A DNA stretch of 64,000 nt from Hemerocallis citrina (GCA_017893485.1 CM030367.1:144883767-144947766); one strand, 5' to 3'; shown: positions 44,954 to 54,296, counted from the stretch's first letter. Numbers and translations are program-made. Notes: generated by a model not told the origin, from the letters alone.

Positions 44954-45865
44954 ATGGTGATCGCCCAAGACGTCGAGCTTGCTTGCCCGGACGAGGAAGT
45001 TCCAGCTGAGGCCGGCCTAGGGGCGACGAGGCTGTGTCGGGCTAGGTGTAGAGAGAAACTTTACGAGGTCGAGCTCGGATTGCGCCGAGCTGAAAGCGAA
45101 AGGAGGCATCTCCAGCTCGTCCTTGGACGGCGAGACATCGAGATTCGTCGTTTGGAAAGCAGAATCGCCGAGCTTATACCCGAAGGTGAACATTTGCCAA
45201 CTGATTTCAGTAATGAGATTCGAGTTCAGTGTATTCGTCATAATTTGTCCAAAATAACAGCGGAGAAGGACGAGTTGCTTTCTGAGATACAGCATCTGCA
45301 GTCCGTAGAGGCGAAGCTCCGGAGTGAGGGCGAGGGGCTGACGGCCGAGGTGGCCAAGTTGACGACTGAACGAGTCGAGTTAACTGCCGAAGTCGAAGCG
45401 CTCAAGAGGGCGACGGTGGATAAAAGCATCGAGGTCACCCACCTTCGGCGCCTCGTCGCTAGTCGATCTGGAGTGCCGGACTCCGCGATACCCCCACGTT
45501 TCGAAGTCGACGTTAAAGACGACTCGTTGCGGGACAGGATCTCGGAGTTGGAGGCGGAAGTGGCTCGTCTGAAGCCACATTCAGGGCCGATCAACGTTCG
45601 AAGCACGTCATGCACTCGCGCTGAGAGTGAGCGGGGCATTACTTTCTATGAGATGGTGACCCGTCAGCGGATCGGCCAACCAAGCCCGGGGGACGCACAG
45701 AGCTCGGTGGCAATCTCCTCGAGCGGGGCGTCCGTCGGCGTAGCTGCCAGGAGCGGTGCCGAGGATACGTCCCAGTTTGCCGGCTTGGGGTCGCGCTCCG
45801 GGGACAAGCGTCGTCACTCTCGAGTGTCCTTGAAGCGGAATGCTCCAGCTCCGAAGAAGCGCTGA
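44954..45865 (+). CDS. Antisense gene 2 of Tat3: coiled-coil protein (303 codons)
   Basis: An intact frame starting MVIAQDVELACPDEEVPAEA. An upstream in-frame ATG exists at 44780, but a strong splice acceptor lies between, so I prefer 44954. Residues about 35-95 (LYEVELGLRRAESERRHLQL) and 110-185 (ITAEKDELLSEIQHLQSVEA, VAKLTTERVELTAEVEALKR) form long coiled coils with regular heptads. The C-terminus is Ser/Gly-rich and ends basic (PKKR). I recognise no enzymatic domain. It shares strand and likely transcript with antisense gene 1, whose C-terminus is also a coiled coil, so the two could be parts of one protein or partners. Confidence 0.7.
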   Translation: MVIAQDVELACPDEEVPAEAGLGATRLCRARCREKLYEVELGLRRAESERRHLQLVLGRRDIEIRRLESRIAELIPEGEHLPTDFSNEIRVQCIRHNLSKITAEKDELLSEIQHLQSVEAKLRSEGEGLTAEVAKLTTERVELTAEVEALKRATVDKSIEVTHLRRLVASRSGVPDSAIPPRFEVDVKDDSLRDRISELEAEVARLKPHSGPINVRSTSCTRAESERGITFYEMVTRQRIGQPSPGDAQSSVAISSSGASVGVAARSGAEDTSQFAGLGSRSGDKRRHSRVSLKRNAPAPKKR

Positions 45866-45996
45866 AGTGGTCGATTCCGCGAGTTCTTTGCTTTTTTTTT
45901 TCGCTTTTCGTTAAGTGTGACGAGTCGGTATTGTAAATTTCCTTTGTTGAGTCGTGCTCCTGTTTGTGTTCGCCTTTGTATCACATCTGTTTCATC

Positions 45997-46002
45997 AATA
46001 AA
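45997..46002 (+). terminator. Polyadenylation signal of the antisense unit
   Basis: AATAAA 130 bp after the stop codon of antisense gene 2, after a T-rich tract and TTGTAAAT-type upstream elements. It marks a plausible 3' end of transcription on +. Confidence 0.55.
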
Positions 46003-46039
46003 TGCGTTATTGCCGAACTTGCGTGTTTTATTCCTGTGA

Positions 46040-47420
46040 ATGTTGTCTGTCATGGCGTAACTTCTAAACTGTCGAACTCCGAATGGCGAGCTTCTTTTAG
46101 GTCGATCATGAGTGAAATCGCAAAGTAATGTCGAGCCAAGTTGTACACTTGGTTGATTAGGTTAATGTCGCCGGAGCGTTTTTTAGGACGGTGAGCTATC
46201 CCTAGCTCGCTTAGGAGCGAGCTCGCGAAGTAGAATCGAGTCAAGTGTTGGACTCCGGAACCATTGTCGGTTTAAGGGGTGTAGGAGCAATTTCGAATGG
46301 CGAACTACCCTAGCTTGCTTGGGAGCGAGCTTGCGGAGTAGGGTCGAACCAAGTGTTGGACTCCGTACCATTCAACGGCCGTGGGAGCATTTTCGAATGG
46401 CGAGCTACTTCTAGCTCGCTTAGGAGCGAGCTCGCGAAGTAGAATCGAGCCAAGTGTTGGACTCCGGAACCATTGTCAGTTTAAGGGGTGTAGGAGCAAT
46501 TTCGAATGGCGAACTACCCTAGCTTGCTTGGGAGCGAGCTTGCGGAGTAGGGTCGAACCAAGTGTTGGACTCCGTACCATTCAACGGCCGTGGGAGCATT
46601 TTCGAATGGCGAGCTACTTCTAGCTCGCTTAGGAGCGAGCTCGCGAAGTAGAATCGAGCCAAGTGTTGGACTCCGGAACCATTGTCAGTTTAAGGGGTGT
46701 AGGAGCAATTTCGAATGGCGAGCTACTTCTAGCTCGCTTAGGAGCGAGCTCGCGAAGTAGAATCGAGCCAAGTGTTGGACTCCGTACCATTCAACGGCCG
46801 TGGGAGCATTTTCGAATGGCGAGCTACTTCTAGCTCGCTTAGGAGCGAGCTCGCGAAGTAGAATCGAGCCAAGTGTTGGACTCCGGAACCATTGTCAGTT
46901 TAAGGGGTGTAGGAGCAATTTCGAATGGCGAACTACCCTAGCTTGCTTGGGAGCGAGCTTGCGGAGTAGGGTCGAACCAAGTGTTGGACTCCGTACCATT
47001 CAACGGCCGTGGGAGCATTTTCGAATGGCGAGCTACTTCTAGCTCGCTTAGGAGCGAGCTCGCGAAGTAGAATCGAGCCAAGTGTTGGACTCCGGAACCA
47101 TTGTCAGTTTAAGGGGTGTAGGAGCAATTTCGAATGGCGAGCTACTTCTAGCTCGCTTAGGAGCGAGCTCGCGAAGTAGAATCGAGCCAAGTGTTGGACT
47201 CCGTACCATTCAACGGCCGTGGGAGCATTTTCGAATGGCGAGCTACTTCTAGCTCGCTTAGGAGCGAGCTCGCGAAGTAGAATCGAGCCAAGTGTTGGAC
47301 TCCGGAACCATTGTCAGTTTAAGGGGTGTAGGAGCAATTTCGAATGGCGAGCTGCTTCTAGCTCGCTTAGGAGCGAGCTCGCGAAGTAGAATCGAACCAA
47401 GTGTTGAACTCCGGAACCAT
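46040..47420. repeat. Tandem array with alternating 101- and 109-bp units
   Basis: Units contain the hairpin AGCTCGCTTAGGAGCGAGCT (perfect 8-bp arms, TAGG loop), then AATCGAGCCAAGTGTTGGAC. One unit ends TCCGTACCATTCAACGGCCG, the other TCCGGAACCATTGTCAGTTT. The spacing of the conserved CGAGCTACTT is 209, 109, 101, 209, 109, 101, 109 bp from 46401 on, so a pair forms a higher-order repeat of about 210 bp. Near-identity of the copies indicates recent amplification. It resembles the 114-bp units of the gag-only element. Confidence 0.92.
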
Positions 47421-47769
47421 TGTGACATTAAAGAGTTACAAGCAGAGGGATGTAATAGTAGTGAAAACATGAAGAAACTTCATTTATTAACATCTAATGA
47501 TCGGCTGCTTCTAAAGTTGCTAGCCGTTATTACAATAATAAAAGAAAGAACAAAAGGACAAACTATGACTAGAGAAAGGAAGGGAACGGTTCGACATCTC
47601 GAGTTACTTGGAGAGACGTAGTTGCCTTCTCTTGGTATTTCAAAAGATGGTCGGCGTTCCAAGTCCTGGGAATTTCTCTGCCTTCGAGATCCTCTAGCTT
47701 GTACGTACCGGGGCGGATTACTTTCGAGATCTTGTACGGTCCCTCCCAGTTCGGGGCCAGCTTGCTTTT
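47421..47769 (-). pseudogene. End of Tat3 integrase behind a stop, and pol 3' UTR
   Basis: Past the TAG at 47770-47772 the same frame continues on the - strand with KLAPNWEGPYKISKVIRPGT and a further 20-30 residues (LEDLEGREIPRTWNA) to about 47590. These are the normal C-terminal residues of a Tat integrase, so the TAG is a premature stop. From 47590 to 47421 I see only untranslated sequence before the array. Confidence 0.75.
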
Positions 47770-49953
47770 CTACCCGGGGAATGAGATGGCCAACTTCCGA
47801 AGGACTAAATCCCCTTCTTTGAGGTCCGTTGGGCAGACTCTTTTGTTGTATGCCAGCTCGATCCTTCTTCGGTAAGCTTGCTGGCGTATGGCAGCTCTCT
47901 CTCGGATTTCGTCTATCAGATCTAGGCTTGTTCTGAGTTCTCTAGCATTCTGCTCTTCTTCATAAGCGATCAGGCGAGGAGAGGGTATCCCGACTTCTAG
48001 GGGGATGATGGCTTCGGCCCCATAGGTGAGATTAAATGGGCTCTCGCCTGTTGGGGTCCGCTTGGTGGTGCGGTGATTCCAGAGTACGTTCGGCAGCTGA
48101 TCGACCCATAGTCCCTTGGAACACTTGTCTAACCTCTTCTTGATTCCCGCAAGAATCTGTCGGTTGGCATTCTCAGCCTGGCCATTCGACTGGGGATGGG
48201 AGACGGAGGAGAATCGGTGTTGTATGGAGAGGTCTTCACACAAGGCTCGGAAGGCGGCTCCAGTAAACTGTGTCCCGTTATCTGTGACTATGACTCGGGG
48301 AACGCCGAACCGGCAAATCACATTTTTCCAGAAGAATTGAACGACCCTATGTTCGGTGATCGTAGCCAGGGGCTCGGCTTCTATCCACTTAGAGAAATAG
48401 TCGACTGCCACGACTAGGAACTTTAGCTGTCCGGGGGCTGGAGGAAATGGTCCTAGTAAATCCATCCCCCACATAGCGAAGGGAACGGGACTTGATAGGG
48501 AGGTTAGCGGTGCCTGTGGAAGGCGTCGGATGTTTGCATACTTTTGGCAGGAGCTGCATTGCCGAACGTGTCGTTCGGCGTCCCGTAGGAGAGTGGGCCA
48601 GTAATATCCGTAGTTCAATACCTTGCGCGCTAGAGCCCTGGATCCAGAATGAGCTCCGCCGATCCCCTCATGGAGCTCTTGCAGGGCATAGTCGGCTTGC
48701 TCGGGGGAGAGGCACCTTAGATACGGTCGACCATCCGCTTGGGTGAAGGAGCGTTTATATAAGATGCCTTCGATTAAAGTAAAACGCTCGGCTCGGGCCC
48801 TGATTCTTCGTGCTTCCCTCGGATCTTCAGGGAGGAGTCCGTTCCTCAAGAATTCGACAATGGGTTTCATCCAGTTGTCTCCGAGGAGGACGGGCAATGC
48901 TTCAACGGAGTCTGGCGCTTCGTCCTCTATGCTCGGCTTCAGGAGGACTTCTATCAAAACCGTCTGTTCCAGACCTTGAAGGGAGGAGGAGGCTAACTTG
49001 GATAAGGCGTCGGCCTGAGCATTTTCTTCTCGAGGGATCCTTTGGATGAGAGCCTCGTCGAACAGCGCCATGAGGCTCTTTACTTTGGACAAGTATTTAG
49101 CCATTCTATCGTCGCGGGCTTCATACTCGCCGAGGACCTGGTTAACAATCAACTGGGAGTCGCTGAAAATCTGTAGCCGTTGTGCCCCAGCATTTCGGGC
49201 CATTCGAAGCCCGGCTATTAGTGCTTCATATTTGGCCTCGTTGTTCGAGGCTTTGAAATTTATCCGGAGGGAGTATTGGAGGATGAAGCCATCTGGTCCT
49301 GCCAGGATGACTCCTGCCCCGCTTCCCTCATTACAAGAGGACCCGTCAACGTAGGCCGACCAGACGGGGGGTCCCTTTGCTGCTTGGCCAGACTCGGGGA
49401 TTGTAGTCTCAACTATGAATTCAGCCAGCGCATGTGCCTTGATTGCAGTTCGAGGCTGATAAGTTATATCGTGCTGGCTCAGCTCGATCGACCACTTCAT
49501 GAGGCGACCGGAAGTCTCGGGTTTGTGAAGAATCTGTTTCAGCGGCTGGTCGGTAAGGACGACCACCGAATGGGACTGAAAGTAGGGTCTAAGTTTTCTC
49601 GCGGCCATTACCAGGGCATACGCCATTTTCTCAATCTTCGGGTACCGGAGTTCGGCATCCCGGAGCACCTTGCTGACGTAGTATATGGGCTTCTGAGCCC
49701 TTTCTTCTTCTCTGACTAAGACCGCACTGAGCGTCTGTTCGGAAGCTGCAAGGTAGAGGTAGAGCGGTTCGCCGGGTACTGGTTTGCTAAGGAGAGGGGG
49801 ATTGACGAGGTAGGCTTTAAGCTGGTCAAAGGAGTCTTGTTGCTGCTGCCCCCACTCGAATCCTTTAGCCCCTCTGAGGGCTTTGAAGAACGGGAGGCAT
49901 TTCTCCCCGGACTTCGACAGGAAGCACCCTATGGCGGCTAGGCGACCAGTCAA
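47770..49953 (-). CDS. Tat3 pol: RNase H, second RNase H and integrase (727 codons)
   Basis: Residues about 1-180 are the RT connection and the original RNase H, whose first catalytic Asp is gone (LYLYLAASEQ). Residues 198-325 are the second, archaeal-like RNase H typical of Tat elements, with Asp203 (YVDGSS), Glu243 or Glu239, Asp265 (FSDS) and Asp315 (QADALS). The integrase zinc finger has His428, His435, Cys466 and Cys469. The core has Asp498, Asp558 (VTDNGTQF) and Glu594 (GQAENANR), the D-D-35-E spacing of active integrases. It ends early at a TAG. The frame joins the upstream RT only through a frameshift at a run of six C on the coding strand (about 49978-49984). All visible integrase residues are intact. 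Confidence 0.9.
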   Translation of the reverse strand: MTGRLAAIGCFLSKSGEKCLPFFKALRGAKGFEWGQQQQDSFDQLKAYLVNPPLLSKPVPGEPLYLYLAASEQTLSAVLVREEERAQKPIYYVSKVLRDAELRYPKIEKMAYALVMAARKLRPYFQSHSVVVLTDQPLKQILHKPETSGRLMKWSIELSQHDITYQPRTAIKAHALAEFIVETTIPESGQAAKGPPVWSAYVDGSSCNEGSGAGVILAGPDGFILQYSLRINFKASNNEAKYEALIAGLRMARNAGAQRLQIFSDSQLIVNQVLGEYEARDDRMAKYLSKVKSLMALFDEALIQRIPREENAQADALSKLASSSLQGLEQTVLIEVLLKPSIEDEAPDSVEALPVLLGDNWMKPIVEFLRNGLLPEDPREARRIRARAERFTLIEGILYKRSFTQADGRPYLRCLSPEQADYALQELHEGIGGAHSGSRALARKVLNYGYYWPTLLRDAERHVRQCSSCQKYANIRRLPQAPLTSLSSPVPFAMWGMDLLGPFPPAPGQLKFLVVAVDYFSKWIEAEPLATITEHRVVQFFWKNVICRFGVPRVIVTDNGTQFTGAAFRALCEDLSIQHRFSSVSHPQSNGQAENANRQILAGIKKRLDKCSKGLWVDQLPNVLWNHRTTKRTPTGESPFNLTYGAEAIIPLEVGIPSPRLIAYEEEQNARELRTSLDLIDEIRERAAIRQQAYRRRIELAYNKRVCPTDLKEGDLVLRKLAISFPG

Positions 49954-50556
49954 CCTCTGAACTTCTTTGACATTTCTAGGGGGGCCATGTCCAGTATGGC
50001 CTTGATCTTCTCCGGATTCGCCTCTATTCCTCGTTGGCTAACCATGAAGCCGAGGAACTTGCCTGATGAGACGCCGAACGCGCACTTGTTCGGGTTGAGT
50101 CTCATATTGTGCCTTCTTAAAACATCAAATGCTTCTTGGAGGTCGGTCACATGATCAACACCTCGGATGCTTTTCACCAGCATGTCATCGACGTACACTT
50201 CCATGTTTCTGCCGATCTGAGCCTGAAAAACTTTGTTGACGAGGCGCTGGTATGTTGCCCCTGCGTTCTTTAGGCCGAATGGCATGACCCTGTAGCAATA
50301 AAGGCCTTGGTCGGTCACAAAAGACGTCTTTGGGATATCCGGCGGGAACATCCTTATCTGATTGTAACCCGAGAAAGCGTCCATGAAGCTTAGAAGCTCA
50401 TGTCCCGAGGTTGCGTCAATCAGAGTGTCGATGCTCGGTAGAGGGAAGGGATCTTTGGGACAGGCTTTGTTGAGGTCGGTGAAATCAATGCAAATTCTCC
50501 AAGTTCCGTTGGACTTCTTCACCATTACTACGTTTGATAACCATTCAGGATAAGAG
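49950..50556 (-). pseudogene. Tat3 reverse transcriptase, N-terminally deleted
   Basis: It reads CSYPEWLSNVVMVKKSNGTW, then SFMDAFSGYNQIRM, VTDQGLYCYRVMPFGLKNAG, the catalytic YVDD (VYVDDMLV), FLGFMVSQRGIEANPEKIKA, and ends by frameshift in LDMAP. Upstream the protease frame runs directly into it at about 50556. The roughly 130 residues present here in Tat1 (from CRNVDLFAWMSSDMPGI to REEVGKLF) are absent. The polymerase active site is kept, but the protein lacks the fingers-side start of RT. Confidence 0.85.
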
Positions 50557-51285
50557 CACCTCCTCCAGTTCGTCCGCTGGCTCGGAGGTCGGTCTTGTGG
50601 AATCTTGGGGAATCTCCAGGGTCTCTAAAGAGAGGACGGGCCCAAGGGTTGAAGTCATGTAGCATTTCCGGGCCTGCTCCTGATTTCCCCTTACTTCTCC
50701 GACCCCTGATCGGGTGGGAAACTTCATCTTCAGATGATATGCCGAGGGAACTGCTTCCAGAGCCGCGAGGCCGGGCCTGCCCAAAATGACGTTGTAGGCA
50801 GCGGGAACATCCACTACCATGAAGTCCATCGGCTCCGTCCTGGTGGTAGGGGTTTGGCCGGCAGTTACATCGAGGGTGATCACCCCTTCTATAGTTACTG
50901 GAACCCCCGTGAACCCATGGAGAGTGTAACCGGCGGGCTTGAGTCTGTCTCTGGAGAGCTTTAGGCCTTTGAAAGCGGAGAGGAATAGGATGTTGACGGA
51001 GCTGCCGTTGTCAACTAAGATCCTCTCCACTTTGAAATTTGCCATGTGGAGGCTGATGACGAGAGCGTCACAATGTGGGATACGAACTCCCTCGAGATCT
51101 TCGTCGGAGAAGGTAACTGGCACTCCGAGGCCTTTGGGAGGAGGCGTGGTTCGGACTGAATTGACCTCTCTGATAAACGCTTTCCGGGAGGAGTTCGAGG
51201 AGCCTCCCATCGGACCCCCATGGATGAGGTGGAGGACTCGCTCTTCCTCGAAGTCTGGCGTCTCTTCTCTTTCCGGACGCTTGTT
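50545..51285 (-). CDS. Tat3 aspartic protease region
   Basis: An open frame (ORF from 51210, readable from about 51285 on) with RILVDNGSSVNILFLSAFKG, the retropepsin-type active site DNGSS, and YNVILGRPGLAALEAVPSAY. The protease would cut the Gag-Pol precursor inside particles. Its frame differs from gag (shift at about 51280-51300), and it ends at ELEEVLLS where the RT deletion begins. Compared with Tat1 the active site is intact. Confidence 0.8.
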   Translation of the reverse strand, partial: NKRPEREETPDFEEERVLHLIHGGPMGGSSNSSRKAFIREVNSVRTTPPPKGLGVPVTFSDEDLEGVRIPHCDALVISLHMANFKVERILVDNGSSVNILFLSAFKGLKLSRDRLKPAGYTLHGFTGVPVTIEGVITLDVTAGQTPTTRTEPMDFMVVDVPAAYNVILGRPGLAALEAVPSAYHLKMKFPTRSGVGEVRGNQEQARKCYMTSTLGPVLSLETLEIPQDSTRPTSEPADELEEVLLS

Positions 51286-53030
51286 AGCCCCTCGAGGCGG
51301 GGGAGGGAGCTGGCTCGGTCCTTTTTTACAAACTTCGTTAGCTGTCCCCTCTGGATAAGGGCTTCGATCTCGTTCCTCAGAGCACGACAGTCGTTGGTGT
51401 CATGCCCATGGTCCCGGTGATAGCGGCACCATTTCTCTTTATCTCTTCTCTTGGCGGGAGTATTCATTTTGGGAGCCGGAGGCAAGACCCCGTCTTTTTC
51501 GACCTCCATGAAGATGGCTGAGAGGTTAGCGTTGAGGGGAGTGAACTTCTCAAATCTAGGGGGAGGTCGGCGCTGGCCGGCATTATCCTTCTGGAGCTTC
51601 TTGGCTCCCTCTTCCTCTGCCCCCTTCCTTTTAAGCCCGGAGGCGGGCACTTCCCAGTTGGGTTGTTGCTCGGCCTCTTCGGCCCGAATGTACTTTTCGG
51701 TGCGAAGGAGAAGGTCGGAAAAGTCATGTGGGGGTTTCTTGGCGAGGGAGGAGCGGAGGTTGGAATTGAGAATGTTGGATTGGAATGCTGCGGTAGCGAC
51801 CGATTGGTCGAGGGAGGCAATGGTTCTAGCTTCAGCTGTGAACCTCTTCACGTAGTCCCTCAGTTTTTCCCCCTTTTGCTGACGGAGGTGCAATAGTGAG
51901 ATGCTGGTTTTCTCGGTCCTTCGGCTGCTGACAAAGTGGGTGATGAAGAGGGTTTCGAACTGTTCGAAGGAGAATATCGACGCCGGGGCAAGACGAGAGT
52001 ACCATTCTCGAGCCGGACCTTTGAGTGTCGCGGGGAATGTTTTGCAGAGGAGGGCATCGGAAGCTTGGTGGAGGAGCATTAAAGTCTTAAAGCCTTCGAT
52101 GTGATCAACTGGATCGGTCTCGCCGGTGTAATTCTCGAATTGGGGAGGTTTGAAGCCGAACGGCACAGGGGCATCCACTATGGTTCGGGAGAATGGGGGC
52201 CGGCTAGGACGTAAGGTCCTCCCCCTGAGTTCCTCTTCTCGGTTTATCTGACCCAGGAGCTTTTCCACCTCGTTAAGACGGCGGTCCATGATGTCATCCC
52301 TCCGACGGTAATCCGCCGGGCCACGGGACTCGTCTTCGTATGAGGGGGAGCGAGGGCTGCGGCGGCGGTTACTTCGGGAACGACGAGGACTCGGGGTGCG
52401 CCGGGAGTTGGTTGGTGCAGGACGAGGAGAGGGGGACCGTTGGCGAGGGCTTCGGACCGGAGGAGGGGACGGGGCCCTCGGCTCATTGGGATTTTGACGG
52501 AGGTTGAGGGCCTGTTGTACCATTGCTTGGAACTGCTGGAACTCGGCACGGGTGATGGGTGCCTCATTGTTCCTAGGCTGCTGCCGACCTGCGGGAGAGT
52601 GCCTTCTTCGGTAATAATCGGGGGAGTCCTTTCTCCCTCTTCGGATGGGGGACCTCCTGTGCTCTCGGTGACGGGGGGATCGCTCTTGCTGGCGGGAGGC
52701 TTCCCCCCGAGCCCGCTTTTCATCCAGATGGCGACGAAGGTCATCATCTTCCGGGCATTTGGGAGGGGCATTGTGGCGACCAGAGGCCTGGGGATGATGG
52801 GAGGCCATGGAAGCACTGGAGGCGTTGTGGATGGAGATGTTCTCTTGGTGAAGAGGCTGTTTCTGGGGGTTAGGCCCCTTTGGATCAGGAGGTGGAGGGT
52901 TCCGTTGGAGCGGCTCTTCCATGGTAGGAGGGAGTTGCCCTTGTTGCTGAGCGGGATCAGGAAGGACTTCTTGCTGGTCAGGGTTGGGCACTCGGTTGGA
53001 GCCCCTAGATCTAACTTTGCGAGGCGGCAT
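51286..53030 (-). CDS. Tat3 Gag protein
   Basis: It starts MPPRKVRSRGSNRVPNPDQQ at 53030. The order is a basic, Pro/Arg-rich N-terminus with SPRRSRSNRRRSPRSPSYED, ITRAEFQQFQAMVQQALNLR (near 155), the capsid-like ENYTGETDPVDHIEGFKTLM (about 300-320), SLAKKPPHDFSDLLLRTEKY, and a zinc-knuckle-like WCRYHRDHGHDTNDCRALRN (about 535-555). The frame stays open to 51015, but beyond about 51290 it reads out of the protease frame, so the last 90 residues are not the natural sequence. Either programmed frameshifting or a mutation links gag to protease. It closely resembles the gag at 35.7-37.5 kb. Confidence 0.88.
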
Positions 53031-53080
53031 GGCAGGAGAAAACCTGTTCCTTGGAAGGAGGAAAGGTCTCTATTCGTTAG

Positions 53081-53099
53081 TTTCCCACAGACGGCGCCA
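53081..53099 (-). other. Primer binding site of Tat3
   Basis: On the - strand TGGCGCCGTCTGTGGGAAA, three bases inside the 5' LTR. It is shared, with changes, by all Tat elements of this window; the TGGCGCC type is usually assigned to tRNA-Asp. Confidence 0.7.
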
Positions 53100-53102
53100 A
53101 TC

Positions 53103-53761
53103 TGTTGCTGCTAAATTTGGTGTGGGGGCACACAGATAGAACTTGTGGATTCTTGGGGAAACTGAATAGAAAAACCTGTATACCTGTTCCGTCGGGCGCC
53201 GATCGTCGCTCCGCCGTGCACCTGCAAAAAGTGCGAGACACCGGGGTTGTTCCCGGCGACGCACCCTCCGACGCTCAAGTCAGTAATCTAAGAAGACTAT
53301 GAATGAGCACAAAAACTGGTGAAGAGTTGATTACCTCTTAATGGAGATGGATGAGGGGTATTTATAGGCGTCTTAGGGAACGGATTAGGAATGTAATCCC
53401 CGTGATTTGATAAGGAACGTCTCCCATAATCAGATGAGGAAGGTAATCTGATAGGATATATTCCCTGTAATCAGATAAGGAATTTAATCCCTAATCCCCC
53501 GTGAAAAGGTAGATGTCCATCAGGGCCGTTGATCGTGTTTAATCAGGGACCCTGACTCTATCTTGTTGGATTGGGTGCGCAGCGGGTTGAGACCCGCACC
53601 CTCTTGTTGGTGGATCCATTCGCGGATTATTGGGCCCTAGGAGGGCAGATCCAATATCCGTTTTGGTCCTTTTGTGGGTGAAATTACTGTTTTACCCTCA
53701 GGTCTCAAGATTCGTGCCTGATTTGGACGGTTCCGATTAAACCCCATTTTTAGCCATATCA
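53103..53761 (-). repeat. 5' LTR of Tat3 (659 bp)
   Basis: TGTTGCTGCTAAATTTGG to TAGCCATATCA on +. Promoter TATA box at 53359-53366. In the leader stands a splice-donor-like TTTGCAGGTGCAC (about 53213-53226 on -). Confidence 0.95.
53359..53366 (-). promoter_or_regulatory. TATA box of Tat3
   Basis: On the - strand CCTATAAATACCCC. Transcription would run leftwards through gag and pol. Confidence 0.7.
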
Positions 53762-53766
53762 GTTGT

Positions 53767-54107
53767 AATGACCAAATGTATTTTGGGTTGGGTGATTTTT
53801 TATTCAAGTTGATGTAAAACTAAATGTAATAGTTTTAGTATTTTGAGGGGAGCATCCTGAAGATGCTGATGGAGACATCCTGAAGAATATCCCGCATTGT
53901 ACTCTTTTCCTTCGATGAAGTTTTTTTTTCCACTGAGTTTTTCCTTCCAAAAGTTTTTAATGTGGCAATATAAGTCGCATCAACTTAGATTCCTGACGAA
54001 TTAGTTGTACTCTTTTCTTTCGCTAAAGATTTTTTCCCAATACGGGTTTTTTTCTTTAGGAAAGTTTTAATGAGGCAACATTTCAAAAGTCGGCATCCAA
54101 TGGGGAG
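53767..54107 (+). other. Copia 3' untranslated region and polypurine tract
   Basis: It contains the repeated TTGTACTCTTTTCCTTC / TTTTTCCCAATACGGGTTTT / TTTTAATGAGGCAACAT blocks known from plant copia 3' UTRs and ends ATCCAATGGGGAG (54095-54107) before the LTR. Confidence 0.8.
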
Positions 54108-54277
54108 TGTTGTGAATTAGCGATCACCGACTAAGTGGATGTCCATTTATTCAGGTGACAGCACACGCCCACTACCACATCCTAACCCTAACCTTCTCTC
54201 TATATATATGATATGAATAAAGAGCCATATGACTTGGATTTGTGGCTACATCTCTCCATCTCTCTATTTTCGTAACA
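54108..54277 (+). repeat. 3' LTR of the copia element (170 bp)
   Basis: TGTTGTGAATTAGCG to TTTTCGTAACA. Partner of 18412-18585 with visible divergence. Confidence 0.8.
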
Positions 54278-54296
54278 GATTTTAAATTTTACTATA

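Larger units (their letters stand above)
40073..53761 (-). mobile_element. Tat3: young Tat-lineage Ty3/gypsy element with an antisense gene
   Basis: LTRs of 659 bp each (40073-40731 and 53103-53761) differ at about three bases. GTTGT flanks both ends (40068-40072 and 53762-53766). On the - strand: 5' LTR, primer site, gag, protease, RT, degenerate RNase H, second RNase H, integrase, tandem array, then an oppositely oriented two-gene unit, a second tandem array, polypurine tract and 3' LTR. Two RNase H domains and antisense ORFs are known for the Tat lineage (Retand-like elements). It inserted into the copia 3' region. It has pol frameshifts and lacks part of RT, so it probably moved with help from a relative. 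Confidence 0.92.
18412..54277 (+). mobile_element. Ty1/copia element inflated by nested insertions
   Basis: Short LTRs bound it at 18412-18585 and 54108-54277. Both start TGTTGTGAA and share GACTTGGATTTG.GGCTAC. The flanking bases AATTT (18407-18411) and GATTT (54278-54282) agree at four of five positions, a likely decayed target duplication. After removal of the insertions at 23938-39907 and 40073-53761 the internal region is about 5.8 kb. It carries broken protease/integrase, gag, RT and RNase H pieces and the usual copia 3' UTR. It is the oldest layer of this nest. Confidence 0.85.

Noticed and set aside
48116..49719. Several + strand frames of 70-150 codons
   Set aside because: Shadows of the Tat3 pol frame on the - strand.
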